From UBA7985 sp038141425 (GTDB taxonomy: Bacteria; Pseudomonadota; Alphaproteobacteria; UBA7985): DNA of 64,000 nucleotides. The stretch spans positions 620,001 through 684,000 of the forward strand of contig JAYQIC010000001.1 in assembly GCA_038141425.1 (NCBI GenBank), given 5' to 3'. The translations under genes and the position numbers were made by a program. This document shows, piece after piece, positions 1 through 9,068 of this stretch. Position 1 is the first letter of the stretch, and the number at the start of each line of letters is the position of its first letter. A model generated the notes under the pieces. It searched no databases, had not been told where the DNA came from, and worked only from the letters and a program-made list of their open reading frames with translations.

Positions 1-1296
1 CACCCGGCCAACGGCGGACAGGTCGAAGCGTTCTTCATCGAAGAACAGACCCGAGAACAGCGCTTCAGCGGTTTCCAGCGTCGGTGGTTCGCCCGGGCGC
101 ATGACGCGGTAGATGTCGATCAGGGCTTCTTCACGGGTCGCGTTCTTGTCGACCGCGAGCGTGTTGCGCAGGTAGGCGCCCTTGTTGAGGTGATCGATGT
201 CGAGAGTTTCGAGCACCTTCACGCCCTTGTCGAGCAACTCGGCGATCAGCGTTTCGTTGAGCTCATCGCCGGCTTCGGCCCAGACCAGACCGGTCTTCTT
301 GTCAAAGATATCCGCGGCGAGGTAGCGGCCGATCAGGTCTTCCTGGGTGACCAGCAGCTGCTTGACGGTTTCAGCCAGCTTCTTGGCCTTGCGCGGAGTG
401 ATCTTGTCCCCGGCCTTGGCGACAACCTCGCCGTCCTTGGCGTTGACCAGATCGTCGACGAGCTTCTTGCCCGAGTACTGGCTGACGTCGAAGGCGGTGC
501 GGAACTGGCCGTCGGCAGCGGTTTCGAAGGCGACGCGGTCGTAGACCATGGCCAGGATTTCCTGGCGGCTCATGCCGGTTGCCTGGAACGGTGCCAGCGA
601 CTTGCCTTCTGCGGCGGCTTCAGCGCGCTCGCGCTCGGTGTGAGCCGAATCCAGTGCCATCAGCAGCGTGGTGGCCGGCAGCTTACGGCGGCGGTCGATA
701 CGGACGTAGAGCAGGTCTTTGGCGTCGAATTCAAAATCGAGCCAGGAGCCGCGGTACGGGATGACCCGTGCAGAGAACAGCAGCTTGCCTGAGGAGTGCG
801 ACTTACCGCGATCGTGGTCGAAGAACACGCCCGGAGAGCGGTGCATCTGCGAGACGATAACGCGTTCGGTGCCGTTGACGATAAACGTGCCCTTGGCCGT
901 CATCAGCGGCATGTCGCCCATGTAGACGTCCTGCTCCTTGATGTCGCGGACGGAGCGCGAGCCCGTGTCCTCGTCGACGTCCCAGACCACGAGGCGCAGG
1001 GTGACTTTCAGCGGTGCTGCGAAGGTCAGACCCCGCGACATGCACTCGTCTTCGTCGTACTTCGGCGCTTCGAGTTCGTAACGCACGAACTGCAGCTCGG
1101 AACGATCGGAGAAATCCTTGATCGGGAAGACGGACTTGAAGACTTCCTCGAGACCGGAGGCGGCGTCATCGGGCTTCTGCAGGAACCCGTCGTAGGAGGC
1201 GCGCTGGACCTCGATCAGGTTTGGCATCTGCACCGCTTCGCGGATACGGCCAAAGGACTTCCGAATGCGTTTCCGCTCGGTAAAACTCTTACCCAT
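1..1296 (-). CDS. rpoB: RNA polymerase beta subunit, N-terminal part (runs off window)
   Basis: Catalytic beta subunit of RNA polymerase. The minus frame is open from an ATG at 1296 (MGKSFTERKRIRKSFG) to base 1, giving 432 codons. Recognisable RpoB blocks include MHRSPGVFFDHDRGKSHSSG, GTERVIVSQ, IPYRGSWLDFEFD and, at the window edge, FDEERFDLSAVGRV. The reading frame agrees at both ends, so this part carries no net frameshift. The rest of the gene lies beyond base 1. The usual rplL-rpoB adjacency is broken by about 3.4 kb holding two extra minus-strand genes and one plus-strand gene, so rpoB probably has its own promoter or depends on read-through. Confidence 0.97.
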   Translation of the reverse strand, partial: MGKSFTERKRIRKSFGRIREAVQMPNLIEVQRASYDGFLQKPDDAASGLEEVFKSVFPIKDFSDRSELQFVRYELEAPKYDEDECMSRGLTFAAPLKVTLRLVVWDVDEDTGSRSVRDIKEQDVYMGDMPLMTAKGTFIVNGTERVIVSQMHRSPGVFFDHDRGKSHSSGKLLFSARVIPYRGSWLDFEFDAKDLLYVRIDRRRKLPATTLLMALDSAHTERERAEAAAEGKSLAPFQATGMSRQEILAMVYDRVAFETAADGQFRTAFDVSQYSGKKLVDDLVNAKDGEVVAKAGDKITPRKAKKLAETVKQLLVTQEDLIGRYLAADIFDKKTGLVWAEAGDELNETLIAELLDKGVKVLETLDIDHLNKGAYLRNTLAVDKNATREEALIDIYRVMRPGEPPTLETAEALFSGLFFDEERFDLSAVGRV

Positions 1297-1822
1297 AGAC
1301 TTAGGGCTCCCTGGTTGGGTCGTTTTCTGCCAGCGGAAAAGCACTCACAACGTCGGGATGGTCGGGGGCTGTCCCTGCGTTAAAGGGTACCAAAGCCGCT
1401 TGGGACCGGGTTGAAAAGGCCGGTCTGCCTGGGTCGGAACCGATGGCTCCGTATTTTTGTAAAGAGTGCGCGCTGACAGCCATCACTGTCGGATCGAGGA
1501 TGTACGCCGGTCGACCCCTTTGTTCAAGCCCTCGCGGGGGGCAGGCATGGCAGGGCTGCTACGCGGCTGACTGCGCGACGCTTGGCCCCGCCGCGCGAAG
1601 CGCGGTCGGGGACAAGTCGGCGCAACCATGTTGCAACGTCGTTTAGAATCTCCCAAACGCTCAAAGGCTCAGGATAAACTCCGCGTTTTGAGCGAAGCCG
1701 TGTTGAGCGTAAAGGCAAAGTTGCGGGCTCGATTTGACGCCGCTTCGCGGCCAAATCTCCCCGCGCACTTAAACGGACAGGCCGGGCGAAGCGCGGTCGG
1801 AGACAAGTCGGCGCAATCATGC
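1297..1822. other. rpoB upstream region, no gene recognised
   Basis: About 525 bases between the end of the DUF5666 gene and the rpoB start. No convincing protein is seen in either direction. The stretch holds a two-copy 36-base direct repeat, listed separately. It is the only place for an rpoB-proximal promoter or leader, but I could not pick a -35/-10 pair with confidence. Confidence 0.5.
1595..1821. repeat. Two-copy 36-bp direct repeat in the rpoB leader
   Basis: Copies lie at 1595-1630 and 1786-1821. They share GCGAAGCGCGGTCGG followed by GACAAGTCGGCGCAA and CATG, with two mismatches that I see. The spacing is 191 bases. The second copy overlaps the last codons of the DUF5666 gene. Function is unknown; a duplicated leader or regulatory element is possible. 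Confidence 0.7.
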
Positions 1823-2974
1823 TCAGGGCTTCTTCGGTGGCTTGGCCCGTGTTCCCGCTCGGAGCATATCGCGGAGGCGCTCTTCCCGGCGGTTGGCCCC
1901 TGAACCGGATCCGAACCGCGATGAGGACGATCTTTGCCCGGTCCCTTGCGCCCCGGACCGGCGAAGGGCGCCAGCGGCTCTCTGGCGATGCCCACCGGGC
2001 CCATGGGCCGCAAGCCGGCTTCCGAAGTGCCAAAGCGCCCGTGGATGCGGTCACGCAGGCCCCGCTGCCCCGGGTCGGCCCGCCCGCGCGCGCCGGGCTG
2101 GCTGAACCGCACCCGGTCAACGTACAGTGTATCGTCCTCGTCGCCCGGCAGTCCGCCGAGCACCAGCGTGCGGAAGCGGCGGCGATCGAAAACCTCCAGC
2201 GGGCGCGTCGCGACCGTCGTCGCCACCAGCCTCGGCTCGGTCTCATTGGTCAGCGGTCCCAGCACCGTCGCCCGCGTCCCGGGCACCACGCTCAGGCTCG
2301 GGTCCGCCGCCGTACCTGCGAGGCGCACCACCTGCACCCCCGCCACACGACCGTCGCGGCTCACCGGCCCGGTGACCACGGCTTCCCGGCTGTCGGTCAG
2401 GGCCACGTTCGCCGCCTGTATCGCACCGCGGTGGTCACGCAACCCGGTCACCACCACCCAGTCGCCCAGCCGCAGGCTGTCGGTCAGGGTCAGCGCCGAG
2501 ACCTCGACCACCTGCCCCAGCACACGCGCAGCCGCAGGCGATCGCCCGCGCTTTCCGCCTCGCTGATCGGGCCGACGAGCGCAAACGCCGCGTCGATCCG
2601 GCGGGCGGCAAGCCCGCCCTGCCCGTCGTCCTTGGCCTCGACCGCCACGGTCTGACCCAGCGTCAGGTCGGCCTCACGCGCCGGACGGCCGTTGAGGGTG
2701 ATGACGGCGGTCTGGGGAATTTCAATGCGCACGTCGTTGACCCAGATCGACGAGAATCCCTCGATCAGGCCAAAGATCCCGGTGCCACCAAGCCCGCCAT
2801 CGATCCCGGTACCACCCAGACCGGCATCGATCCCCGTGCCACCAAGGCCGCTGTCGATCCCGGTCCCGCCAATGCCTGCGCCGCTCTGCGCCCAAACCGG
2901 GCCGCCGAGGCTCAGGCTCAGCGCCGAACCCCGAGAAGGGTCAGCATTCGGCGACGGTCGGGGGTGTTGGTCAT
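1823..2974 (-). CDS. DUF5666 domain protein, secreted, frameshifted in this assembly
   Basis: Begins with ATG at 2974 (MTNTPDRRRMLTLLG) followed by a hydrophobic signal segment ending PVWAQ. A Gly-rich nonapeptide repeat comes next, then repeated beta-barrel-like DUF5666 units such as VRIEIPQTAVITLNG, VLGQVVEVSALTL and VVTGPVSRDGRVAGV. The likely C-terminus is a basic tail, RREERLRDMLRAGTRAKPPK, ending with TGA at 1823. At least three frame changes are needed: near 2950 (one G short in a GGGG run), near 2520 and around 1930-2060. DUF5666 proteins often neighbour DUF6502 proteins, as here. The molecular function of the family is not known. Confidence 0.75.
2775..2882 (-). repeat. 27-bp tandem repeat (four units) coding for Gly-rich nonapeptides
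   Basis: Units start at 2775, 2802, 2829 and 2856, each 27 bases, encoding variants of G-L-G-G-T-G-I-D-x directly after the signal peptide of the DUF5666 protein. Copies differ by a few bases. The repeat forms a flexible secreted linker and is a candidate site for unit-number variation between strains. Confidence 0.85.
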
Positions 2975-3028
2975 ACGGGACGTTCTCTTCATTTCAGGGA
3001 GCCGAGACAAAACAATGGCCCGGGTCTT

Positions 3029-4002
3029 CTAATCGAACTTCAGGGCTTCTTCGGGGCCGGTTTGCAGGTCCCCGTGTCGGCCTCCTTCAGCCCCATCGAT
3101 CGCCTCGGTGAAGCAATAAAGACCGATACGAACCCGCTGGCCGCCGCCATCCCCAGCCTCGCGCTGCGCCCGCTCGACGCTGTCGCTGGTGGTGACCAGA
3201 CCGCGGAGCAGGTCCATGCCCTCTGTCCGCACGCTGTCCTGCAAGGCGCGGACCGTTTCCGCACTGACATCGTCGTCGAAAAATGCCCGTTCGAAAAAAC
3301 GCGCATCAGCAGGTGCGGAAATGTTGTGGATTGCGGCGGCGAGATGGTCGCCGACGTTGGCCGCAAGAAAACCGATGCTCTCCGTCGAATTGGCCTCAGG
3401 CAGGTAGGCAACGGCGGACAGGCTGAACTGACCGTCTGCCTGCGCCTCAACCAGCCCGGCGGCGATCAGCCCGTCGAGCACCGAGCGCGCGCGCACCTCG
3501 GGACCAATATCCTCGACCAGCTGCGCGAAGCTGGGTCCGTCGGCGCGCTTCTGCATGGGAAGCGCCAGCGGCTCACCCTGCGCGTCCGTGTAGCCGGCGT
3601 GGGTGGTCCAGCGCGCGACCACCCGGGCTGAGGGACTGTCGTTGCCCAGCGTCTGCGCCGATGCGCTGTCTCCTTTACCAGCGCCGATCTTAGCGGCCTC
3701 ATCGCCGCCGCCGCCGCTAACAGAACCAGACTCAGTCGCATGACTGGCAGCAGCCTCGTTCCGCTCGTTCAGCCAGCGCGAAATCTCTCGTCGATGGATT
3801 CCGGTCGCCACGTGCAGCGACGATACCGTAACCCGTCCCCGCTCCGCTGGGACTGCAGATAGGCCGCCTCCAGCATGGCGTCGCGCAGACCGGCCTCGAG
3901 CTGGCCATGCGACAGCCCCAAGCGCAGCCCACCGGCGGCCAGTTGCTGCATCAGCCGCTGCGTGGCCTGCAGATAAGCGTGCTTCGGATCGGTTCCCGTC
4001 AT
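3029..4002 (-). CDS. DUF6502 family protein, one frameshift
   Basis: Starts at ATG 4002 (MTGTDPKHAYLQATQRLMQQ). An N-terminal helical part leads into the family hallmark VTVSSLHVATGIHRREISRW, which looks like a small helix-turn-helix. The C-terminal half contains ARSVLDGLIAAGLVE and GFLAANVGDHLAAAIHN. The frame breaks near 3827, where one more G in the GGGG run gives a smooth join. Near the stop the reading is uncertain. The gene lies 54 bases upstream of the DUF5666 gene on the same strand and is probably co-transcribed with it. The HTH-like segment suggests nucleic-acid binding, but this is inference; the family has no established biochemical role. Confidence 0.75.
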
Positions 4003-4122
4003 TGGTCCAGGTCTCTTTTCTTGTCCGCGCACTGGCGGTGATCGGGGCCTTGATTGGGGTCTGTTCCCCGTGCCCACCACAAGACAGTAGCGAGTTTCTG
4101 CGCAAAAAGCTCACATTTTTTG

Positions 4123-4151
4123 TTGACGTGCGCTTTTTGCTCACTTTATGT
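4123..4151 (+). promoter_or_regulatory. Sigma-70-like promoter for the small secreted protein
   Basis: TTGACG at 4123-4128 and TTATGT at 4146-4151 with an exact 17-base spacer, about 60 bases ahead of the ATG at 4213. It lies in an AT-rich pocket of otherwise GC-rich DNA. Confidence 0.55.
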
Positions 4152-4167
4152 GTTGCCTTTGTGAGCA
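4138..4167. promoter_or_regulatory. Candidate operator, inverted repeat over the -10 element
   Basis: TGCTCAC at 4138-4144 and GTGAGCA at 4161-4167 form a 7-bp inverted repeat with a 16-base centre that covers the putative -10. A third related half-site, AGCTCAC, occurs near 4109-4115. The region separates the divergent DUF6502 gene and the secreted-protein gene, so one regulator could control both. Confidence 0.4.
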
Positions 4168-4212
4168 CAACGCACACGCTTCAACCCAAAGGAAACGAAA
4201 AGGAACCAACCC

Positions 4213-4587
4213 ATGAAAACCATGATCCTCTCCAGCCTCGCCGCCGCCACCGTCGTGATCACCCTCGGTGCCTCTGTTGCTCAGGCCCAGCCACGCGACT
4301 GTACCGGCTTCAGCAACCGTGCCGACTTCTTCTCCTCCATCGGCCTCGGTGATGCAGCGGGTTTCTGGTCAACGCTGGCGACCGAATGTGAAGCCTCCAA
4401 CTGGCCAGAAGAAGACCGTCACACCGTGAGGGAAACTGTCCGCGCCCTCGCTGAGGAGGCCGGTTACGAGCGTCCTGAGCGCGAAGTCGTCGAGGCGGCT
4501 GCCGAAGCCGCCGGCGTCGAGCTGCCTGCCCGTCGTCCGGGCAAAGGCAAAGGCAAGGGCAAGAAAGGTGGCCGCGGCGACCGCTAA
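4213..4587 (+). CDS. Small secreted protein with basic Gly/Lys tail, unknown function
   Basis: 124 residues. A clear Sec signal peptide (MKTMILSSLAAATVVITLGA) is followed by an AQA-like cleavage site. The mature part has two cysteines (RDCTGF and TECEASNW), then an acidic helical region and a strongly basic C-terminus (RRPGKGKGKGKKGGRGDR). The start is supported by the signal peptide and by AAAGGAA upstream. It is divergent from the DUF6502 gene and has its own promoter candidate. I do not recognise the family. The cysteines may form one disulfide in the periplasm, and the cationic tail suggests binding to a polyanion such as nucleic acid or envelope polymer; that is inference. Confidence 0.8.
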   Translation: MKTMILSSLAAATVVITLGASVAQAQPRDCTGFSNRADFFSSIGLGDAAGFWSTLATECEASNWPEEDRHTVRETVRALAEEAGYERPEREVVEAAAEAAGVELPARRPGKGKGKGKKGGRGDR

Positions 4588-4612
4588 AGCTCCAGGCCGG
4601 CTTCTGCTCAGT

Positions 4613-4640
4613 CCCGAAGGCTCACCGCACAGCCTTCGGG
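4613..4640 (+). terminator. Perfect 10-bp hairpin after the secreted-protein gene
   Basis: CCCGAAGGCT at 4613-4622 pairs with AGCCTTCGGG at 4631-4640 around an 8-base loop. No T-run follows, so it may be a weak terminator or an mRNA-stabilising hairpin. Confidence 0.5.
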
Positions 4641-4687
4641 CACCAGCACCGTCCCCTCCCCGCGGCCGTCCACCACCGTCCGCATAG

Positions 4688-4727
4688 AAAAAGGGCGTGG
4701 CTCCGACCGGAACCACGCCCCTTTTTT
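4688..4727 (-). terminator. Rho-independent terminator downstream of rplL
   Basis: GGGCGTGG and CCACGCCC form an 8-bp stem with A and T runs on the two sides. Read on the minus strand it ends in TTTTT, 30 bases after the rplL stop. It closes the rplJL transcription unit before the inserted genes and can also act for the plus-strand gene. Confidence 0.85.
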
Positions 4728-4756
4728 CGTCAATTCCACTGAAACAGTGGCGCGTC

Positions 4757-5146
4757 TTACTTGAGTTCGACTTCTGCGCCAGCTTCTTCCAGCTTCTTCT
4801 TGATTTCTTCGGCTTCGTCCTTCGGTGCGCCTTCCTTCACAGGCTTTGGCGCGCCTTCGACCAGGTCCTTGGCTTCTTTCAGGCCCAGGCCGGTGATGCC
4901 GCGGACTTCCTTGATCACGTTGATCTTCTTGTCGCCAGCGGACTTCAGGATGACGTCGAATTCGGTCTTTTCTTCTGCAGCTGCACCGCCAGCGTCACCG
5001 CCAGCGCCACCAGCCATCATCATCATGCCAGCAGCAGGAGCAGCAGCGGAAACGCCCCACTCTTCTTCGAGTTTCTTTGCGAGTTCAGCGGCTTCCAGAA
5101 TGGTCAGCTTGCCGAGTTCTTCTACGAGAGCATCAAGATCAGCCAT
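4757..5146 (-). CDS. rplL: Ribosomal protein bL12 (L7/L12)
   Basis: 129 residues, full length. The N-terminal dimerisation helix (MADLDALVEELGKLTILEAA) is followed by an Ala/Gly/Met-rich hinge and the C-terminal factor-binding domain (EKTEFDVILKSAGDKKINVI, VRGITGLGLKEAKDLVEGAP). It forms the ribosomal stalk with L10. It sits 69 bases downstream of rplJ on the same strand, the conserved rplJ-rplL pair, and is followed by a strong terminator rather than directly by rpoB. Confidence 0.98.
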   Translation of the reverse strand: MADLDALVEELGKLTILEAAELAKKLEEEWGVSAAAPAAGMMMMAGGAGGDAGGAAAEEKTEFDVILKSAGDKKINVIKEVRGITGLGLKEAKDLVEGAPKPVKEGAPKDEAEEIKKKLEEAGAEVELK

Positions 5147-5215
5147 TTTCGTATTTCCAGTCTAATCAGAGATTGTTGAGTTCAGTTCGGTTCAATTCGG
5201 GTAAGAGCCGCCGGT

Positions 5216-5731
5216 TCAGGCGCCTTCTTTTGCGCCGTAGGCCGCGAAGACACGCGCCAGCTTGGAAGCCGGTGCGTCCACCACGCCCACGATCTTGGAT
5301 GCAGGAGCATTCAGGAGACCAATGATCTGAGAGCGCAGCTGGTCGAGCGATGGCAGTTTTGCCAGGGCATCAACTTCGCTGGCGCTCAGGGCTTTGCCGT
5401 CCATGGCACCGCCGAGGACTTCGATCTTGTCGAGGTCTTTGGCGAATTCGGACAGCGCCTTGGCCGGACCCACGGGGTCATCGGAGTACGAAATCGAGGT
5501 CGGGCCGGTGAGCAAATCGCTGATGCCTTCGAAGGCGCCGCCTTCGATGGCGATTTTCACCAGACGATTTTTCACAACCCGATGCTTCGCACCCGCCGCA
5601 CGCATGCGCGCGCGGAGGTCCTGAGCTTCAGACACGGTCATACCGGACTGGCGGGACACCAGCACGATAGCGCTTTCTTCGAAGGCCGACTTCAGTTCGG
5701 CGACGAGGGCTTCCTTTTCAGAACGATCCAA
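5216..5731 (-). CDS. rplJ: Ribosomal protein uL10
   Basis: 171 residues, full length, base of the L12 stalk. N-terminal MDRSEKEALVAELKSAFEES and the rRNA-binding block LVSRQSGMTVSEAQDLRARM are typical. The start is a TTG at 5731; AAGGAGG lies seven bases upstream and no ATG is better placed. It begins the rplJL unit; rplK and rplA are not the next upstream genes here, purB is. Confidence 0.97.
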   Translation of the reverse strand: MDRSEKEALVAELKSAFEESAIVLVSRQSGMTVSEAQDLRARMRAAGAKHRVVKNRLVKIAIEGGAFEGISDLLTGPTSISYSDDPVGPAKALSEFAKDLDKIEVLGGAMDGKALSASEVDALAKLPSLDQLRSQIIGLLNAPASKIVGVVDAPASKLARVFAAYGAKEGA

Positions 5732-6072
5732 GGGAACGCCTCCTTCTTCAGGGTTGAGCCAGCCCGCAAACCAAAAGCGCGCAGGCAGGCCGGTTCGTTA
5801 AAAACGACTGAACAACAAGTTTCGGAGAAAAACGCAGACCCTCCTCACGACGCGTCCGGGGACGCAGAGGCTGGTCGACATGGTTCTTACTCGTCTGCGC
5901 AGGCGATGATTAAGAGCCTCAAGGGCTCACCGGCGGTCTTGGACAGTCGAGGGTGGGTATAAGCCCCCTCCCCGATACTCAACCGGTAATTCGCTTATGC
6001 GTCTGCATGGCTGTACCCGACTGACCGAAGACCTGAGCGGCGCGGGGTCCTGGCGCTGGGGCCAGCTGCTGT
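5732..6072 (-). promoter_or_regulatory. rplJ leader and probable promoter region
   Basis: About 340 bases without a gene between purB and rplJ. L10 leaders in other bacteria bind L10-L12 for autoregulation, and this long leader fits, though I did not establish a fold. A possible minus-strand promoter uses TATACC (5956-5961) with TTGAGT (5977-5982), a short 15-base spacer, so the call is weak. Confidence 0.35.
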
Positions 6073-7400
6073 TCAGTCCCCACCTGATACCGGCGCAAAA
6101 ACCCGCGCGAAAATCGTATCGACGTGCTTGAGGTGGTAGCCGAGATCGAAGAACCCGCGCAGCGCCTCTTCCCCCAGCGCCTCGACCACCTGCGGGTCAG
6201 CCAGCAAGCGGTCGAGCAGCTGCCCGCCTTCGTGCCAGACCGCCATCGCATTGGTTTGCACCACGCGGTAGGCGTCTTCGCGGCTCATCCCAGCCTGCGT
6301 CAGCGCCAGCAGGATCCGCTGCGAGTGCACCAGCCCGCCCATGCCCTCGATGTTCGCCATCATCCGTTCAGGATAGACCACCAGCTTCTCGATCACCCCG
6401 GCGAGGCGATGCAGGGCAAAATCCAGTGTGATGGTCACGTCGGGCGCGATCATCCGCTCGACCGAGGAGTGCGAAATATCCCGTTCGTGCCAGAGCGCGA
6501 CGTTCTCCATCGCCGGCAGGGCCTGCGCGCGGACAAAGCGCGCCAGCCCGGTCAGGTTCTCGGTCAGCACCGGGTTGCGCTTGTGCGGCATGGCCGACGA
6601 GCCCTTTTGCCCGGCGGAAAAGAACTCCTCCGCCTCCCGCACTTCAGAGCGTTGCAGGTGGCGGATTTCGACGGCCAGGTTTTCAATCGCCGACGCCATC
6701 AGCGCGCAGGCATTGAAAAAGTGCGCGTGCCGGTCCCGGGGATCACTTGGGTCGAATGCGGCTCGACGTGCAGCCCAAGCGCGTCCGCGACGTGGACCTC
6801 GACCGCCGGGTCGATATTGGCAAAGGTGCCGACAGCGCCGGATATGGCGCAGGTGGAAACCTCGTCGATCGCCTGCGCCAGCCGGTCGTGGCAGCGATGG
6901 ATCAGCGCGTAGTGGCCGGCGCGCTTGAGCCCGAAGGTGGTCGGCTCGGCGTGGATGGCGTGGCTACGGCCGATGGTCGGCACGTCCTTGAGCTCGTGCG
7001 CGCGGGTTTTCAGCGCGGTGAGCAGGCGCTCAGAACCACTGAGCAGCAGGGCCCCGGCTTCCTTGAGCTGCACCGCAAGAGTGGTGTCGAGCACGTCGGA
7101 AGAGGTCATGCCCTGGTGCACGAACCGGCTGTCTTCGCCGACGAGGCCCGCCAGCCAGGTCAGGAAAGCAATCACGTCGTGCTTCACTTCGGCCTCGATC
7201 TCGTCGATGGCGGCGACGTCGATATCGCGCGCCTCCATGCGCTCTCGCACCTTCCAGACTGCTTCGGCCGCACGCTGGGGCACGGTCCCGAGGTTGGCCT
7301 GCGCCTGTGTCGCGTGGGCCTCGATCAGGTACCAGATGCGGAACTTGTTTGCCGGTTCCCAGACGGAAACCATGTCGGGTCGTGAGTAGCGGGGGATCAT
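6073..7400 (-). CDS. purB: Adenylosuccinate lyase, one frameshift
   Basis: Splits SAICAR and adenylosuccinate in purine synthesis. The first half starts at ATG 7400 (MIPRYSRPDMVSVWEPANKF) and contains VHQGMTSSDVLDT and IGRSHAIHAEPTTFG with the catalytic His. The second half carries the fumarase/lyase signature GSSAMPHKRNPVLTENL and ends at 6073. The two halves meet near 6738-6741, where adding one C to the CCCC run gives continuous STQVIPRDRHAHFFNA. Intended length is about 442 residues, normal for PurB. An essential gene would not be broken, so the shift is probably a sequence error. Confidence 0.93.
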
Positions 7401-7421
7401 CGCGGAGCAGCCTTCCAGCCT

Positions 7422-8131
7422 TTAAATGTATCCCTTACTCTTTAAGGAGACATGACCCGACTTACCAATGATCAGATGGTCATGCACCTTTACGCCCAGC
7501 GGTTGTCCGGCTTCGATCACCTGCTGCGTAATGGCGATATCCGCGCGCGAAGGCGCCGGGTCACCCGAAGGATGATTGTGCAGCATGATGACGTTGGTCG
7601 AGCCCAGATCCAGCGCCCGGCGCAGCACCTCGCGCACGTAAACCGGGGCCTGATCCACCGTTCCAACCCCCTGCCGCTCGTGGCGGATGAGCCGGTTCTT
7701 GGTGTCGAGAAACAGCAGGTGAAATTCCTCCACGCGGCTGTGACTGAGGTGCAGGCGGCAGTATTCGAGCAGGGCATCGAAGGACGACAGCAGAGGCTTG
7801 TCCGCAATCTGCACCGCCGCCAGCCTTCGCGACGCCTCGCGCACGACCGCAATCGCCGCAACGGCTGCCTGCCCCACGCCCTTGACCGCCAGCAGTGTTT
7901 CCGGCGGCGCGGAAAGCACTTCGCCGAGGCTGCCGAACTGCGCGATCAGGGACTTGGCCAGCGCCTTGGTATCCCCCGGGGCAAGGCGGCGAACAGCAGC
8001 ACTTCCAGCACCTCGTAGTCGGCCAGCGCCTCGGGACCACCGCGGATCAGGCGCTCGCGCAGACGGTGCCGGTGGCCGCCGATGTCGGTGGAGGTATCCA
8101 AGGTTCGGGCCTTAGCGTCGCGCAGGGTCAT
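7422..8131 (-). CDS. radC: RadC/JAMM-family protein, one frameshift
   Basis: The N-terminal part from ATG 8131 (MTLRDAKARTLDTSTDIGGH) has the UPF0758 helix-hairpin-helix region. The C-terminal JAB/MPN domain has the metal-binding motif HNHPSGDPAPSRADI with its upstream Glu (RVEEFHLLF). The frame breaks at 7975-7983, where one extra G restores PRGDTKALAKSLIAQFG. Intended length is about 237 residues, normal. The family is annotated as a DNA-repair protein, but its true function is debated; it has a putative JAMM metalloprotease fold. It lies upstream of purB and after map on the same strand. Confidence 0.92.
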
Positions 8132-8225
8132 GGATCAGCCGCAGGTGTTACGAAAACGCTCTATCAACCTATAGGTATGATATCGTCACGTATTTCAACC
8201 CCAGAATAAGCGCGCGGTGGCGATA

Positions 8226-9059
8226 TCAGAGGTAGGGCGGTTGCTCGAAGCCTTTGGGCGACGTGGTGAAAATCTCGAAGCCATCGGCCGTAACGCCGAC
8301 CGAATGCTCGAACTGAGCCGACGACTTGCGGTCGCGGGTGCGGGCGGTCCAGCCGTCGCTCTCGTCGATTTCAACGCGGTAAGTGCCGACGTTGAGCATG
8401 GGCTCGATGGTGAACAGCATCCCGGGCACCAGCTCCACCCCTTTACCCGGCTTGCCGAAGTGGAAGATGTTCGGCGCCATATGGAATTGCTCGCCCAGAC
8501 CGTGGCCGACGAATTGTCGGACGATGGAAAAGCCCGCCTTCTCCCCGTGCTTCTGGATCGCGGCGCCGACATCGCCCAGCGTTGCCCCCGGTCGGACGGC
8601 GTTGATGCCGTGCCACATGGCCTCATAGGTCACCCGCACCAGCTTTTCCCGGGTCGGATGCGACGAGCCACCGACGATATACATGCGCGAGGTATCGCCG
8701 TGCCAGCCGTCGACGATGACGGTCACGTCGATGTTCAGAATGTCTTTGTCGACCAGCCGTTCGTCGTCAGATGGAATGCCGTGGCAGACCACTTCGTTGA
8801 TCGAGATGCAGGAAGCATGCTGGTAGCCGCGGTAGCCGATGGTTGCGGACACCGCACCCCGGCCCTCGACGAAATCCTGAATGCGGCGGTCGAGCTCGCC
8901 TGTGCTGACCCCGGCAACCACGTGTTCCGTGATCATATCCAGACACTCGGACGCAAGCCGACCGGCGGCGTGCATGCCTTCGAAGTCCTCAGCCGTGTGC
9001 AGGGTTATAGGACCACTGCTTTCCGGGTGATCGTAAAGCTGGCGTTGAGTGGGCAGCAT
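8226..9059 (-). CDS. map: Methionine aminopeptidase type I
   Basis: 277 residues, intact. Removes the initiator methionine in the cytoplasm. Metal ligands fit the family: Asp in NIDVTVIVDGWHGDTSRMY, His in FVGHGLGEQFH, Glu in LFTIEPMLNVG and Glu in SAQFEHSVGV. The substrate His is in ISINEVVCHGIPS. It is 10 bases downstream of sfsA on the same strand and likely part of an sfsA-map-radC run. Confidence 0.97.
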   Translation of the reverse strand: MLPTQRQLYDHPESSGPITLHTAEDFEGMHAAGRLASECLDMITEHVVAGVSTGELDRRIQDFVEGRGAVSATIGYRGYQHASCISINEVVCHGIPSDDERLVDKDILNIDVTVIVDGWHGDTSRMYIVGGSSHPTREKLVRVTYEAMWHGINAVRPGATLGDVGAAIQKHGEKAGFSIVRQFVGHGLGEQFHMAPNIFHFGKPGKGVELVPGMLFTIEPMLNVGTYRVEIDESDGWTARTRDRKSSAQFEHSVGVTADGFEIFTTSPKGFEQPPYL

Positions 9060-9068
9060 GGGCAGGCT

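Noticed and set aside
1524..2246. 240-codon minus-strand frame
   Set aside because: Arg-rich shadow frame of the DUF5666 gene and its downstream region; the DUF5666 reading explains the conserved blocks.
5979..6251. 90-codon minus-strand frame near the purB end
   Set aside because: Out-of-frame shadow of the purB C-terminus.
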